The notes under the pieces were generated by a model. That model made no database searches. It was not told the origin of the DNA and was given only the letters and a program-made list of their open reading frames with translations. Below, in pieces: positions 9,871 through 18,584 of a DNA stretch of 44,919 nt. This DNA comes from Dyadobacter sp. 50-39. GTDB lineage: Bacteria > Bacteroidota > Bacteroidia > Cytophagales > Spirosomataceae. The stretch is taken from positions 1 to 44,919 of the forward strand of contig MKSR01000044.1 in assembly GCA_001898145.1 (NCBI GenBank). Reading direction: 5' to 3'. The position numbers were made by a program, and so were the translations under genes. Each line of letters starts with the position of its first letter. Position 1 is the stretch's first letter.

Positions 9871-12800
9871 TTATTTCAGCACAACGGAATGGGAGCTTGC
9901 CGTGCCGTCGGAATAACGAACACGGAGAATATAACGCCCCCGGCAGATGCTTATGACATCCAGTTGTTCGGCATCACCTTCCCATTTTTGAACCAGCGAT
10001 CCATCGGTTGTAAACAACGCCGATCCGGTGATGAACAGATTTTTTCCGTTCCGGATATGTAGCGCGGAAGTCGCCGGATTCGGATATACGTAGGTCGCAG
10101 TGATGGCTTTTCCTTTGGGCCTGTTTGCCGAAACCAATGGTGCCGGTGCGCTGGTTGCTCCCGTCATGGGCCCACTAAGGTATCGCCACGGTCCATACAC
10201 CTGCCCAGTCAATGCGAGGGTGGGACTGAACCTGATCCGAGCCCTCAGATTTGTCCAAGTTCCAGGCTTTACGATCACGTTTTTCAGCTCCGCGGCTGAC
10301 AGGCTTTGATATCCTTTTTGAAATCCGGAGTAGGAAGTACTATGGGCAAGTTGCCCGTTTGCGCCGATGGAAAATGCATTCCCGTTGGGAACTGCTTCCC
10401 ACACCAGATTTCCTTTGTTCAAACCTAAAAATGATCTGCCGGACAAGGCGATCCCGAAGTCGCTTTTATTGTGCTGCTGATGGTTCAGCAGGGTGATCAG
10501 GTCGGAGTTGTAGAGGAGGATGTTATTCCGCAAACCCCGCCCATTGTTCCCAAAGTACACAAATGCCGCATCCGCGTCGGTCTGACCCGAGCTGAAATTC
10601 GGAGAGCCTGCGATCATATCACTGAAACCGTCCGCATTCACATCGCCGGCGGCGGCTACCGACCAGCCAAAGAAGTCATAAGTATCGCTGGCATTCCCCC
10701 TGATGCGTTGCGGACTGGCATTTATTCCTGTCGGTGATCCATAGTAGATTAATACAAGGCCGGTCAATATCGAGGTATTTTCATCAATATACCACGGTTC
10801 CCCGACTACAACATCCCCGTACCCGTCCCCATCCAGATCACCGGCGCCTGCGACAGACTCGCCCATGGCCGCGGCCATACCCGTTTCATGCGCGTACAGG
10901 TGCGTTACGTTTCCCTGAGTGATCCCGGCCGCCGAGCCATAGTAAATGTGCGCCGCGCCGTCGCCATTGTCATAGGCATGCGCCCCGACGATCAGGTCGT
11001 GGAAGCCATCGCCGTTCAGGTCGCCTGCACCGGATACATCCCAGCCGAAATGCGCCTGATCCTCCGTGCTCTTGATACAGTCCATTTTAAGAGAATCTAG
11101 TGCATTGTCTTTCCCATAGCCGATGAAGATCGCACCCGCATCATAATCACCCACGCTGTATGCGCCGGCAACGATGTCGTCACGGCCATCGCCGTTCAAA
11201 TCACCGGCAGGGGAAACCGCATTGCCGAGCCGTGCATCTTCCTGGTCACTTTCGATGATCCTTAACCTCGCAAGATCAGGACCGCCGGGCGAACCCGGGA
11301 AAATAAAAACCGCACCTTCTTCCGACTGGCCATTGGAATAGTTCATCGCGCCAACCATAATCTCCGAGAAACCATCGTCGTCGAGGTCGCCGGCATGTGA
11401 CACCGCGCAACCGAACCACGCACCGGCAACGTTGCTTTCCAGTTTGAGGGGAATGGGGTTGAGGCCAGAGGAAGACCCCATATATACAAATGCGGCGCCC
11501 TCTTCATCTTCGCCGGAGTCGTAATGCAGAGCGCCTACTATAATGTCGCCATAACCATCCCCGTTTATATCACCGGCTGTGGAAACAGACGTACCGAAAC
11601 CGGCGTCGGCCTGGTCGGCTTCGAGCGTGTTACCAGGTGTTTTACTGATCCCATGGGGCGTTCCTTTGAATAGAAATGCAGCACCTTCATCGGTTTGCCC
11701 GTTGTCGTAACGGGGTGCGCCGACAATAATGTCTTCATAACCATCCCCGTCGATGTCGCCCGCACCGGATACCGCATAGCCGAACTGCGATTCGGGCTGG
11801 ATGCAATGCAGGGCACTGGCCGCGGCAGTGTCAGGGCCTGATGCGCCGCCATGCCATACCATAATCGCGCCTTCATTGTTCTCACCGTGGTCATAAAGGT
11901 GAGCGCCAATGAGCATATCACTGAAACCGTCGCCATTGACATCCCCGGCGCTGGCGAGTGATTGGCCCAGGTAGGCATTTGCCTGGCCGCTTATGAAAAC
12001 AGACAAGGGTTTTTTACCTATACCCGTCTGAATGCCTGAAAACAGCATTACAATCCCTTCGTTCAGCAGATTTTTCCCTTGCATCCGCGCCGCAACCAGA
12101 ACATCAGCATAGCCATCCCCTTGAACGTCCCCGGCACAGGCTACCGAGCGGCCGAATTCTTCCTGCGTCTGCTGACCGGCGAGTGTAATGGGAGTGTTGG
12201 TCTTGACGCCATTGGCAGAGCCGAGGTAAATCCTGACCAGACCCTGATCGGGGTACGACTTGTCGTAATGCGGTGCACCGACGATGATATCCGAAAAATT
12301 ATCGCCGTTGACATCCCCCGCGGACGCCAGCGAAGCGCCCAGGTGGGCGTTGGCCTGGTTGCCTTGCAGCAGGGTTGGGGCCGGTATAACGCCATTTACA
12401 CTTCCCAGATAGACAAAAGCGGCCCCTTCGTTGAATTCTCCCTGATCATAAAACGGCGCACCTACGAGCACATCGCCGAATCCGTCGGCATTTACATCCC
12501 CAGCACCTGCAACCGAGCTGCCCATTCCGGAAATAGACTGGTTCATTTCCAGGATGGTCAACTGGTTCGCATTGATGCCTGTCTTGGACCCGTAGAAAAC
12601 AAATGCCGCTCCTTCATTCAACTGCCCTTGATCGAATTCGTTAGCCCCGGCAATCAGATCGCTGTAATTATCCCCATTGATATCCCCGGCCAATGCAACG
12701 GAAATTCCCAATTGCGCTCCCGACTGGTTGCCGTCCAGTACCGCTGCCGGAACGGGTTTGATGCCATTAGGTGATCCCAAATGGACAAATACAACCCCTT

Positions 12801-13887
12801 CATTGGCCTGCCCATTATCATAAAATGGCGCCCCAACAGCTATGTCGCTGAATCCGTCGGCGTTCACATCTCCTGCACTGGCCACGGAGTAACCCAGTTC
12901 TGCATTTACCTGATTGCTTTCCAGGACCGCAGGGGCCGTATTGAGCCCATTGGCGGAGCCGTAATACAGAAATGCAGCTCCCTCGTTATCTTCGCCATTG
13001 TCGTAATGCGGCGCTCCGGCCAGCACGTCGCTGTACCCGTCTGCATTCACATCTCCGGCCGACGCAACGGAGAAACCCAGCCACGCATCCGCCTGATCCT
13101 GTTCAAGCAATGCATGGGCATTGGCCGGGCTGCCATTCACGACAATGGGGTCGATCGTTACCGGATAGGCGGCGTCGCGTACATCGACCGTGATCTGAAT
13201 TCGCCGCCCCCGGCCTGTCATATGCGCAATAAGCGGACGGCTGTTCGCATCCCAGCATTTAAGGTCGCGGTAAATGAGCCGGGGTGTGGTTTTGTTGTTT
13301 TGATCAAAAAACAGGAGTTCATTTTCCCCGCCACCCTGAATTTGCAAGCCCCGCGCGGTAAGTTGGATTGCCAGTTCTTTCGTGCCCTCAGGTGCCGCGT
13401 GAACGATGAAATTCTGCCTTACGCCGTTCTCATTGTTGATAAATTCTTCCATGAATTTCGCATGACGCATCCGCAACGTGTTCTCCGTTACTTCGGGCTT
13501 AGCAGCGGGATCAGGCTGGTCGATCATCCGGCCATCGGCCAGCAATCCTTCATTGATTAATGTTAGGGAGAAATTATGACCTGAGGAGTCGATCCTGTTG
13601 TGGATCGTTACCTTGCCGGGCCCGTAATATGTCCGGAGATTATGCTTCCGGTTGGGACTTTGGAGTTTATGCCGGGTCCGGTCGTAGGAAATATGGTACT
13701 CGCGGGAGGCAATGGTTGCTGCCAAACCGGGCGGAACGGGCACGTTCTCAGGTTTGGCGGATGGTACCTCAGTTGGATGTCGACTATCGGAAGTAGATGA
13801 TTTTGAATGGTTTAAGATAAAACAGGCATAGACAAACAGGAAAATGACTGACGCCGTAATGATTACCGGCAGGAGGTGTCGTTTCAT
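9871..13887 (-). CDS. FG-GAP repeat T9SS-type surface protein, paralogue D
   Basis: 1,338 aa; ATG at 13887 (MKRHLLPVIITASVIF) gives a hydrophobic signal or anchor segment. The N-terminal region ~50-255 shares KLQSPNRKHN, FMEEFINNENG, RQNFIV, KCWDAN and AYPVTIDPI with the other copies but is the most divergent of them (for example LIAHMTGRGRR where others have LAYVDNR). Fourteen FG-GAP repeats (~260-1135). Several loops differ from the standard, e.g. GDVQGDGYAD, GDLDDDGFSE and GDINGDNYSD. The linker has RNNILLYN and LALTGQVYGPWRYL. The C-terminal domain from ~1266 has YVYPNPATSALHI and GRYILRVRYSDGT, matching type IX sorting signals. The protein ends in VVLK with one terminal lysine rather than KK or RR. 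Exported double-propeller protein of unknown ligand. Confidence 0.93.
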   Translation of the reverse strand: MKRHLLPVIITASVIFLFVYACFILNHSKSSTSDSRHPTEVPSAKPENVPVPPGLAATIASREYHISYDRTRHKLQSPNRKHNLRTYYGPGKVTIHNRIDSSGHNFSLTLINEGLLADGRMIDQPDPAAKPEVTENTLRMRHAKFMEEFINNENGVRQNFIVHAAPEGTKELAIQLTARGLQIQGGGENELLFFDQNNKTTPRLIYRDLKCWDANSRPLIAHMTGRGRRIQITVDVRDAAYPVTIDPIVVNGSPANAHALLEQDQADAWLGFSVASAGDVNADGYSDVLAGAPHYDNGEDNEGAAFLYYGSANGLNTAPAVLESNQVNAELGYSVASAGDVNADGFSDIAVGAPFYDNGQANEGVVFVHLGSPNGIKPVPAAVLDGNQSGAQLGISVALAGDINGDNYSDLIAGANEFDQGQLNEGAAFVFYGSKTGINANQLTILEMNQSISGMGSSVAGAGDVNADGFGDVLVGAPFYDQGEFNEGAAFVYLGSVNGVIPAPTLLQGNQANAHLGASLASAGDVNGDNFSDIIVGAPHYDKSYPDQGLVRIYLGSANGVKTNTPITLAGQQTQEEFGRSVACAGDVQGDGYADVLVAARMQGKNLLNEGIVMLFSGIQTGIGKKPLSVFISGQANAYLGQSLASAGDVNGDGFSDMLIGAHLYDHGENNEGAIMVWHGGASGPDTAAASALHCIQPESQFGYAVSGAGDIDGDGYEDIIVGAPRYDNGQTDEGAAFLFKGTPHGISKTPGNTLEADQADAGFGTSVSTAGDINGDGYGDIIVGALHYDSGEDEEGAAFVYMGSSSGLNPIPLKLESNVAGAWFGCAVSHAGDLDDDGFSEIMVGAMNYSNGQSEEGAVFIFPGSPGGPDLARLRIIESDQEDARLGNAVSPAGDLNGDGRDDIVAGAYSVGDYDAGAIFIGYGKDNALDSLKMDCIKSTEDQAHFGWDVSGAGDLNGDGFHDLIVGAHAYDNGDGAAHIYYGSAAGITQGNVTHLYAHETGMAAAMGESVAGAGDLDGDGYGDVVVGEPWYIDENTSILTGLVLIYYGSPTGINASPQRIRGNASDTYDFFGWSVAAAGDVNADGFSDMIAGSPNFSSGQTDADAAFVYFGNNGRGLRNNILLYNSDLITLLNHQQHNKSDFGIALSGRSFLGLNKGNLVWEAVPNGNAFSIGANGQLAHSTSYSGFQKGYQSLSAAELKNVIVKPGTWTNLRARIRFSPTLALTGQVYGPWRYLSGPMTGATSAPAPLVSANRPKGKAITATYVYPNPATSALHIRNGKNLFITGSALFTTDGSLVQKWEGDAEQLDVISICRGRYILRVRYSDGTASSHSVVLK

Positions 13888-13916
13888 AGGATAAAATTTA
13901 GGATAAGGTGAAGTGT

Positions 13917-13943
13917 AAAACCGGGGCTGGCCAACCCGGTTTT
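13917..13943 (-). other. hairpin in the leader of paralogue D
   Basis: Perfect 9-bp inverted repeat: AAAACCGGG at 13917-13925 with CCCGGTTTT at 13935-13943, 9-nt loop. It lies 29 nt upstream of the start codon of paralogue D. The SGNH gene upstream has its own terminator at 14024-14061, so this hairpin probably belongs to D's 5' leader. The A4-stem-U4 shape could act as a weak terminator/attenuator or as a 5' stabiliser; which one is not decidable here. Confidence 0.5.
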
Positions 13944-14023
13944 CAATTTTGTACTTATCCCAAACTCTTTCCGAAAGTAATGTTCAAGTGACGCCAGAGG
14001 TTATCAAACGGATAATCGGGCAT

Positions 14024-14061
14024 AAAAAAGAACCCCCCGGAAGTTAGTTTCCGGGGGGTTC
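14024..14061 (-). terminator. intrinsic terminator of the SGNH hydrolase gene
   Basis: Perfect 13-bp inverted repeat (14030-14042 with 14049-14061, 6-nt loop), very G/C-rich, followed on the minus strand by six T. Confidence 0.92.
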
Positions 14062-14084
14062 TCATTCTATTGGGAAGCAAAACA

Positions 14085-14762
14085 TTATTTCTGCATCAGC
14101 GCTTCCAGCATTTTCTCTGCCAGAAACTGGTTGCCTGCATCCGTCAAATGCACGCGGTCGGTGGTGAGAATGCCTTTTTCCTTGTTTTCAGGATTGTTTT
14201 TGACCAGATAGTCCTGGAAATGCTTGCGCAGGTCGAGCAGTTGGAGATTGTTGCGCGTCGCGATTTCGCGGATCAGTTTGGAATACTGGTTCAAATCTCC
14301 GTCCTGCTGGTTGGAATTGTCGTTACGCTCCCCGATTACAGTCGGCGTGCATACGATTACGCGGATGTTCTGCGCTTTCAGCTTTTTGATCAATGCCTCG
14401 TAGAATTTGACATACTTGTCGGGATCGGTACCGGTTCCGGACGACGCTTTGTGCCAAACGTCGTTGATACCGACATAAATGAATACCACATCCGGCTTTT
14501 TAGCCAGTACGTCATCTTCGAGTCTCAGATAAAGGTCATATACCTTGTTCCCTCCGATTCCGGCGCCAATCAGCTCATATTGCGTATCCTGACCTTTCGA
14601 TTTCAGCATTTCGCCTACTTTGGTGATGTAACCGGTAGGGCTTACGCCTGCCTGGGTAATGGAATCGCCGAAGAATACGACGCGGATGGGCTTGTCGGCA
14701 CGCATGGCGAGTAACGGAAGCGCGATGATGGCAATTTGCAGCAGTTTGAAAAATACTTTCAT
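14085..14762 (-). CDS. exported SGNH/GDSL-family hydrolase
   Basis: 225 aa with an N-terminal signal peptide (MKVFFKLLQIAIIALPLLA). The SGNH blocks are visible: block I FFGDSITQ (nucleophile Ser), block II Gly in GAGIGGNKVYDLYLRL, block III GIND in YVGINDVWHK, and block V DRVHLTDAGN with the catalytic Asp-x-x-His. These give the Ser/Gly/Asn/His set of the superfamily. Such enzymes remove acyl (often acetyl) groups from polysaccharides or act as lipases/thioesterases; the substrate cannot be told from sequence. It is 70 nt downstream of modC on the same strand and has its own strong terminator. No functional link to molybdate transport is evident. Confidence 0.88.
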   Translation of the reverse strand: MKVFFKLLQIAIIALPLLAMRADKPIRVVFFGDSITQAGVSPTGYITKVGEMLKSKGQDTQYELIGAGIGGNKVYDLYLRLEDDVLAKKPDVVFIYVGINDVWHKASSGTGTDPDKYVKFYEALIKKLKAQNIRVIVCTPTVIGERNDNSNQQDGDLNQYSKLIREIATRNNLQLLDLRKHFQDYLVKNNPENKEKGILTTDRVHLTDAGNQFLAEKMLEALMQK

Positions 14763-14832
14763 GGATTGGTTGTATGGATTTTTTGGTGAAAAGACGGTTG
14801 AAAGTGAGAATTACCCTTTTAGCAACTGGTTG

Positions 14833-15750
14833 TCACGGGGCAGCTGCGAGCGGTGCGTCGCCATTCGGGTGTATTATCCTAATGTCGGCCTTTCCGGGAC
14901 TGTAATGCAGCGTGAATGCGGCACCGGGTTGTAACTGCCTTTCCCAATGCGCCGGAATATCGAATTGACGGATTTTTCCATCGATCCACGCCCGGATAGC
15001 CAGCATTTCCCCTTGGCGCTGGCAGGTTAGCACTTCGCCGTAAACGAACAATCCTTCGGTGGTATCATTTAAATACACTTCCGCCGGTGTTCCTATGCGG
15101 GTTAGCTTGCCGGTGTCGAGGATGGCCACCTGGTCGGCAAGCCTGAAAATTTCACCCATATCGTGCGTAACCAGGATAACGGTAAACGGCCGTTCGCGAC
15201 GAAGTGTCAGCAGCAAGTCCTGTAATTGCATCTGCATTTCGGGGTCGAGGGCGGCGAAGGGTTCGTCCATCAGCAGCAATTCCGGTTCGCGTACCAGCGC
15301 ACGGACGAGTGCGACGCGCTGCTGCTGCCCGCCCGAGAGCTGGTGCGGTTTCCGGTCGGCCAGTTGCATGAGCCCCGCCATCTCCATCAAGTGACTGATC
15401 AATTCCCGGTTACCGCTTTGAGGCAGGGCAAAATCAAGATTTTTTCTGACGGTCATGTTCGGGAACAATGCATAGTCTTGAAAAACAAAACCGATGTGCC
15501 GCTGCTGAGCAGGCAGGTGAATGCCGCTGGGCGTATCCAACCAAAGATTTTGACCGAATGTAATGCGGCCGGATTCGGGTAATGTCAGCCCGGCGATTTG
15601 CCTGAGCAAAGTCGTTTTCCCCGAGCCCGATGGTCCCGTCAGCACGAGTATGCTGTTGCCCGGCAGCACAAAATCCACTTCCATCGGCAATATGCCGTGC
15701 GCCGTGTGCAATGTATGCCGGATATGGACGTCAAGCAGTTTGTCGGACAC
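14833..15750 (-). CDS. modC: molybdate ABC transporter ATP-binding protein ModC
   Basis: 305 aa with a GTG start at 15750 that overlaps the end of modB by 20 nt, suggesting translational coupling. Visible ABC ATPase motifs: Walker A GPSGSGKTT, Q-loop FVFQDYALFP, signature LSGGQQQRVAL, Walker B LLLMDEPFAALD and switch His in LVTHDMGE. The C-terminal ~80 residues (from GLFVYGEVLTC) fit the regulatory TOBE-like region of ModC proteins but are shorter than in the long enterobacterial form. It powers uptake of molybdate (possibly tungstate) bound by ModA and passed through ModB. Sulfate or Fe importers have similar ATPases; the ModA/ModB neighbours decide the assignment. Confidence 0.9.
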   Translation of the reverse strand: MSDKLLDVHIRHTLHTAHGILPMEVDFVLPGNSILVLTGPSGSGKTTLLRQIAGLTLPESGRITFGQNLWLDTPSGIHLPAQQRHIGFVFQDYALFPNMTVRKNLDFALPQSGNRELISHLMEMAGLMQLADRKPHQLSGGQQQRVALVRALVREPELLLMDEPFAALDPEMQMQLQDLLLTLRRERPFTVILVTHDMGEIFRLADQVAILDTGKLTRIGTPAEVYLNDTTEGLFVYGEVLTCQRQGEMLAIRAWIDGKIRQFDIPAHWERQLQPGAAFTLHYSPGKADIRIIHPNGDAPLAAAP

Positions 15751-16405
15751 GGAGCAAGCGGTTGTTGATGGAATAGACCAGGAGCAGAATAATGAATGTG
15801 ATCGCGAAAAGCACCATCGCGTAGCTGTTGGCGGCCGGGTAATTCAATGCTTCCACCTCATTGTAAATGGCTACCGACGCTACTTTGGTGACGCCGGGAA
15901 TATTGCCGCCGATCATGAGCACCACGCCGAATTCGCCGACTGTGTGCGCGAATGTGAGCACAAATGCCGTCAGTATAGCCGGTTTACAATTGGGCAACAG
16001 CACTTGCACGAACGTTTGCCATTCACTTTTCCCGAGCGTATAGGATGCTTCCTGCAAAGACCGCGGGAGGGATTGGAGCCCGGCGCGGATCGGGTAGATC
16101 ATGAAAGGCAAACTGTATAATATGGAAGCGATCACAAGTCCGGGAAACGAAAATACCAGCCTCAGGCCCAGGTACTCCTCGATCATCGCGCCAAACCAAT
16201 GCGAAGGACTGAATGCCAGCAGCAGGTAAAAGCCGATGACCGACGGCGGCAGCACGAGTGGCATACCAATGAGCGCTTCCACCACACCCCGGCCTTTGAA
16301 CTTGCCGAAAACCAGCCAGTAAGCGATCGGCATGGCGATCACTAGCAGCAGGACCGAGGTGATGCCGGCGAGTTTGAAGGTTAACAGGAGTGGTTGAGGG
16401 TCCAA
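15731..16405 (-). CDS. modB: molybdate ABC transporter permease ModB
   Basis: 224 aa, about the usual size of ModB. No ATG is available upstream in frame; the TTG at 16405 gives a normal permease N-terminus (LLLTFKLAGITSVLLLVIA). Several membrane segments surround the ModB-type sequence GMPLVLPPSVIGFYLLL and the EAA-like cytoplasmic loop EASYTLGKSEWQTFVQVLLP that contacts ModC. HTVGEFGVVLMIGGNIPG is the conserved C-terminal half motif of molybdate permeases. The gene sits between modA and modC, overlapping modC. Its start is preceded by an array of 8-bp direct repeats. Confidence 0.9.
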   Translation of the reverse strand: MDPQPLLLTFKLAGITSVLLLVIAMPIAYWLVFGKFKGRGVVEALIGMPLVLPPSVIGFYLLLAFSPSHWFGAMIEEYLGLRLVFSFPGLVIASILYSLPFMIYPIRAGLQSLPRSLQEASYTLGKSEWQTFVQVLLPNCKPAILTAFVLTFAHTVGEFGVVLMIGGNIPGVTKVASVAIYNEVEALNYPAANSYAMVLFAITFIILLLVYSINNRLLRVRQTA

Positions 16406-16408
16406 TTT

Positions 16409-16440
16409 TGAATGAGTGAATGAGTGAATGATTGAATTAG
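16409..16440. repeat. four tandem 8-bp repeats (TGAATGAG) before modB
   Basis: Plus-strand units TGAATGAG, TGAATGAG, TGAATGAT and TGAATTAG are contiguous and lie 3 nt from the modB TTG codon, i.e. in the modB leader. Slippage here would change modB leader spacing but not its reading frame. Confidence 0.8.
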
Positions 16441-16452
16441 CCGCCGTGGACT

Positions 16453-16482
16453 ACCCTTGACCACTCCTGACCCCACTTGACC
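16453..16482. repeat. three tandem degenerate decamers in the modA-modB spacer
   Basis: Plus-strand units ACCCTTGACC, ACTCCTGACC and CCACTTGACC are contiguous (minus-strand form GGTCARGNGT). They end 1 nt before the modA stop codon. A similar decamer (GGTCAGGTAT) recurs at 38.7-38.95 kb. Confidence 0.65.
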
Positions 16483-16483
16483 G

Positions 16484-17236
16484 TTACTTGTAGCCATACC
16501 GTTTGAAAATGGCTTTTGCTTTGGCTGAATACAGGAACTGATAAAACTGCTCACTGGATGCTTTTTTGGGAGAAGATTCGCTGTGTTTCAGTAAAATGGC
16601 GGCCTGCTGAATGGGTTTGTAAAGCGTAGAATCAACCACTACGTAGTGGCCTTTCCCTTTCATTTCCGGGGACAATACAATGGATAATGCATTGAAACCG
16701 GCTTCCGCCGAGCCTGTGGTGATGTATTGGGCGGTTTGGGCGATGCTTTCGCCGAAGACGAGCTTCTTTTCGGTTTGTTCGTAAAGTTTCAATGCTTTCA
16801 ATGCCTGTATAGCCGCTTCGCCATAGGGGGCCGTCTGGGGGTTGGGGACGGCGATTTTTTTGATGGCAACAGTGGCCAGCAATGCGGCTTTCAGGTCTGT
16901 TTGGGCAATGTCTTTCGACCAGAGTACCAATGCGCCTGTGGCGTAAACTTCCGGTTTGAGATCGGAACCGCCGTTTCTGAAAATTTCTTCGGGGTATTTG
17001 GTGTCGGCGGAAACGAATATATCGAAAGGTGCGCCTTCGCGGATCTGGGTAGTGAGCTTTCCGGATGAGGCGACTACGATCTCGATCTTTTTGCCCGATT
17101 CCTTTTCAAATTCCCGCTGGATTTCCTTCATCACATATTGCACATTGGCGGCCGTGGCGACGACAATTTTTTCCGACGGTTGGGAACAACCGGCCAGCAA
17201 TGCGGCAAAAAGGGCCAGGATTCGTAGTTGGTTCAT
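16484..17236 (-). CDS. modA: molybdate-binding lipoprotein ModA
   Basis: 250 aa from the ATG at 17236. This start gives MNQLRILALFAALLAGCSQ, a lipoprotein signal peptide with lipobox LLAGC; the in-frame TTG 9 codons upstream is less likely. The mature part follows the ModA pattern: IVVATAANVQYVMKEIQREF, a Ser-containing VVASSGKLTTQI loop, APFDIFVSADTKYPE, VAVPNPQTAPYGEAA-type segment (KIAVPNPQTAPYGEAAIQAL), and a C-terminal Y-QFLYSAKAKAIFKRYGY end. Substrate-binding component, probably tethered to the outside of the inner membrane. First gene of modA-modB-modC. Confidence 0.9.
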   Translation of the reverse strand: MNQLRILALFAALLAGCSQPSEKIVVATAANVQYVMKEIQREFEKESGKKIEIVVASSGKLTTQIREGAPFDIFVSADTKYPEEIFRNGGSDLKPEVYATGALVLWSKDIAQTDLKAALLATVAIKKIAVPNPQTAPYGEAAIQALKALKLYEQTEKKLVFGESIAQTAQYITTGSAEAGFNALSIVLSPEMKGKGHYVVVDSTLYKPIQQAAILLKHSESSPKKASSEQFYQFLYSAKAKAIFKRYGYK

Positions 17237-17399
17237 GCCGCAATTTAAAATATTGTTTTGCAATAATAACCGCTTGCAGCCGCTATGGAGCGTCCCCTCG
17301 CGAAATTGTCGTAAATTGCGCCCCGTTTCGCCGGGCTGTTCCGGACGGGCGATTTAACCGCTGATAGCCAATGGCTAAAAGCACAATTTAATCATTATA

Positions 17400-18557
17400 A
17401 TGATCATAGAAACTGCACAGCGCACCAGGCAGACATCGGAATACTATTTTTCGGTGAAGCTGGCCGAAGTGCGCAAGCTGATTGCCGAAGGGCATGACGT
17501 CATTAATCTGGGGATCGGAAACCCGGATATGATGCCCTCAGTAGAAACATTGGAAGCATTGACAACCGCCGCCTATCAACCACAGGCGCATGGTTATCAG
17601 CCTTATACAGGCACCCCCGCTTTCAGAAAATCAGTGGCAGATTTTTATTATCGTACCTATGGTGTAACACTCGATCCGAATACTGAAATATTGCCGCTCA
17701 TTGGTTCCAAAGAGGGCATTACCCACATTTCGCTGACATTCCTCGATCCGGGCGACGAGGTGCTGGTGCCTGAGCTGGGCTACCCGGCCTACCGCGCCGT
17801 GAGCCAGATGGTGGGCGCCGTGGTGAAAGAATATCCGCTTCGTGAAGACCACGGCTGGCAGCCGGACTGGCATGCCATGGAAAGCCTGGTGACGCCGAAA
17901 ACGAAGATTATGTGGCTCAACTACCCGCATATGCCTACGGGTGCGCCTGCCACGCAGGAGCTGTTCGAAGAAGCGGTTGCATTCGCGAAAAAGCACAGGA
18001 TACTGCTTTGTCACGATAATCCTTACAGCCTGATCCTGAATAAGAAAGCGCCGATCAGCCTGCTTTCCATCGAAGGGGCCAAAGAGGTGGCGATCGAGCT
18101 CAATTCGATGAGCAAGTCGCATAATATGGCGGGCTGGCGCATGGGCTGGCTTTCGGGCGCTAAGGAGTACATCAGCGCCGTGCTGACGATCAAAAGCAAT
18201 GTCGACTCGGGCATGTTCTGGGCGATGCAGGAGGCTGGCGCGAAGGCATTGGGCAACTCTAGCGAATGGCATGCGGAGCGCAATGCGGTGTACCAGGGCC
18301 GTCTGGAAGCGTCGGAAGCGCTGTTGCGCACGCTGGGCTGCACCTGGGACGACAAGCAGGAAGGCATGTTCCTCTGGGGCAAGCTGCCCGATTCCACGGA
18401 GTCGGCAGAGGCATTGGTGAACAGTTTGCTCGTGGAAAAGCACGTTTTCATTGCGCCGGGCTTCATTTTTGGTCCGAAAGGCCAGCGGTATATCCGCTTG
18501 TCGCTGTGCTTGCCCAAAGAGAGGATCTGGCAGGCGGTGGAGCGGATCAAAGGGTAA
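17400..18557 (+). CDS. PLP-dependent class I/II aminotransferase, probably for aromatic amino acid synthesis
   Basis: 385 aa of the fold-type I aminotransferase family. Visible: N-terminal substrate region INLGIGNPDMMPS, PLP-contact region GSKEGITHI, NYPHMPTGAPA, the aspartate/tyrosine region CHDNPYSLI, and the Schiff-base lysine in SMSKSHNMAGWRMGW (Lys ~239). A C-terminal Arg in RYIRLSLCLP fits carboxylate binding. It lies 27 nt upstream of tyrA on the same strand, so transamination of prephenate or hydroxyphenylpyruvate in tyrosine/phenylalanine synthesis is the likely job. The family also contains aspartate and LL-diaminopimelate aminotransferases, so the substrate is inferred from context. 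Divergent from modA across a 163-bp spacer. Confidence 0.85.
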   Translation: MIIETAQRTRQTSEYYFSVKLAEVRKLIAEGHDVINLGIGNPDMMPSVETLEALTTAAYQPQAHGYQPYTGTPAFRKSVADFYYRTYGVTLDPNTEILPLIGSKEGITHISLTFLDPGDEVLVPELGYPAYRAVSQMVGAVVKEYPLREDHGWQPDWHAMESLVTPKTKIMWLNYPHMPTGAPATQELFEEAVAFAKKHRILLCHDNPYSLILNKKAPISLLSIEGAKEVAIELNSMSKSHNMAGWRMGWLSGAKEYISAVLTIKSNVDSGMFWAMQEAGAKALGNSSEWHAERNAVYQGRLEASEALLRTLGCTWDDKQEGMFLWGKLPDSTESAEALVNSLLVEKHVFIAPGFIFGPKGQRYIRLSLCLPKERIWQAVERIKG

Positions 18558-18584
18558 TATTTCAGGATATTTAAATTCAACATC

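Noticed and set aside
1400-13100. Regular ~190-bp DNA periodicity that could be taken for satellite or CRISPR-like repeats
   Set aside because: The period equals one FG-GAP repeat (~63 codons); conservation is at the protein level, with no identical repeats or spacers.
12079-13560. Long plus-strand open frames (two of 231 and 259 codons) opposite paralogue D
   Set aside because: They mirror the repeated GDVNGDGYSD coding on the minus strand; the periodic codons keep the antisense frame open. Similar antisense frames occur opposite A, B, C and E.
14763-14832. SGNH hydrolase as part of the molybdate operon
   Set aside because: Close spacing only; its function has no link to molybdate and it may have its own promoter. 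Cotranscription is possible but not shown.
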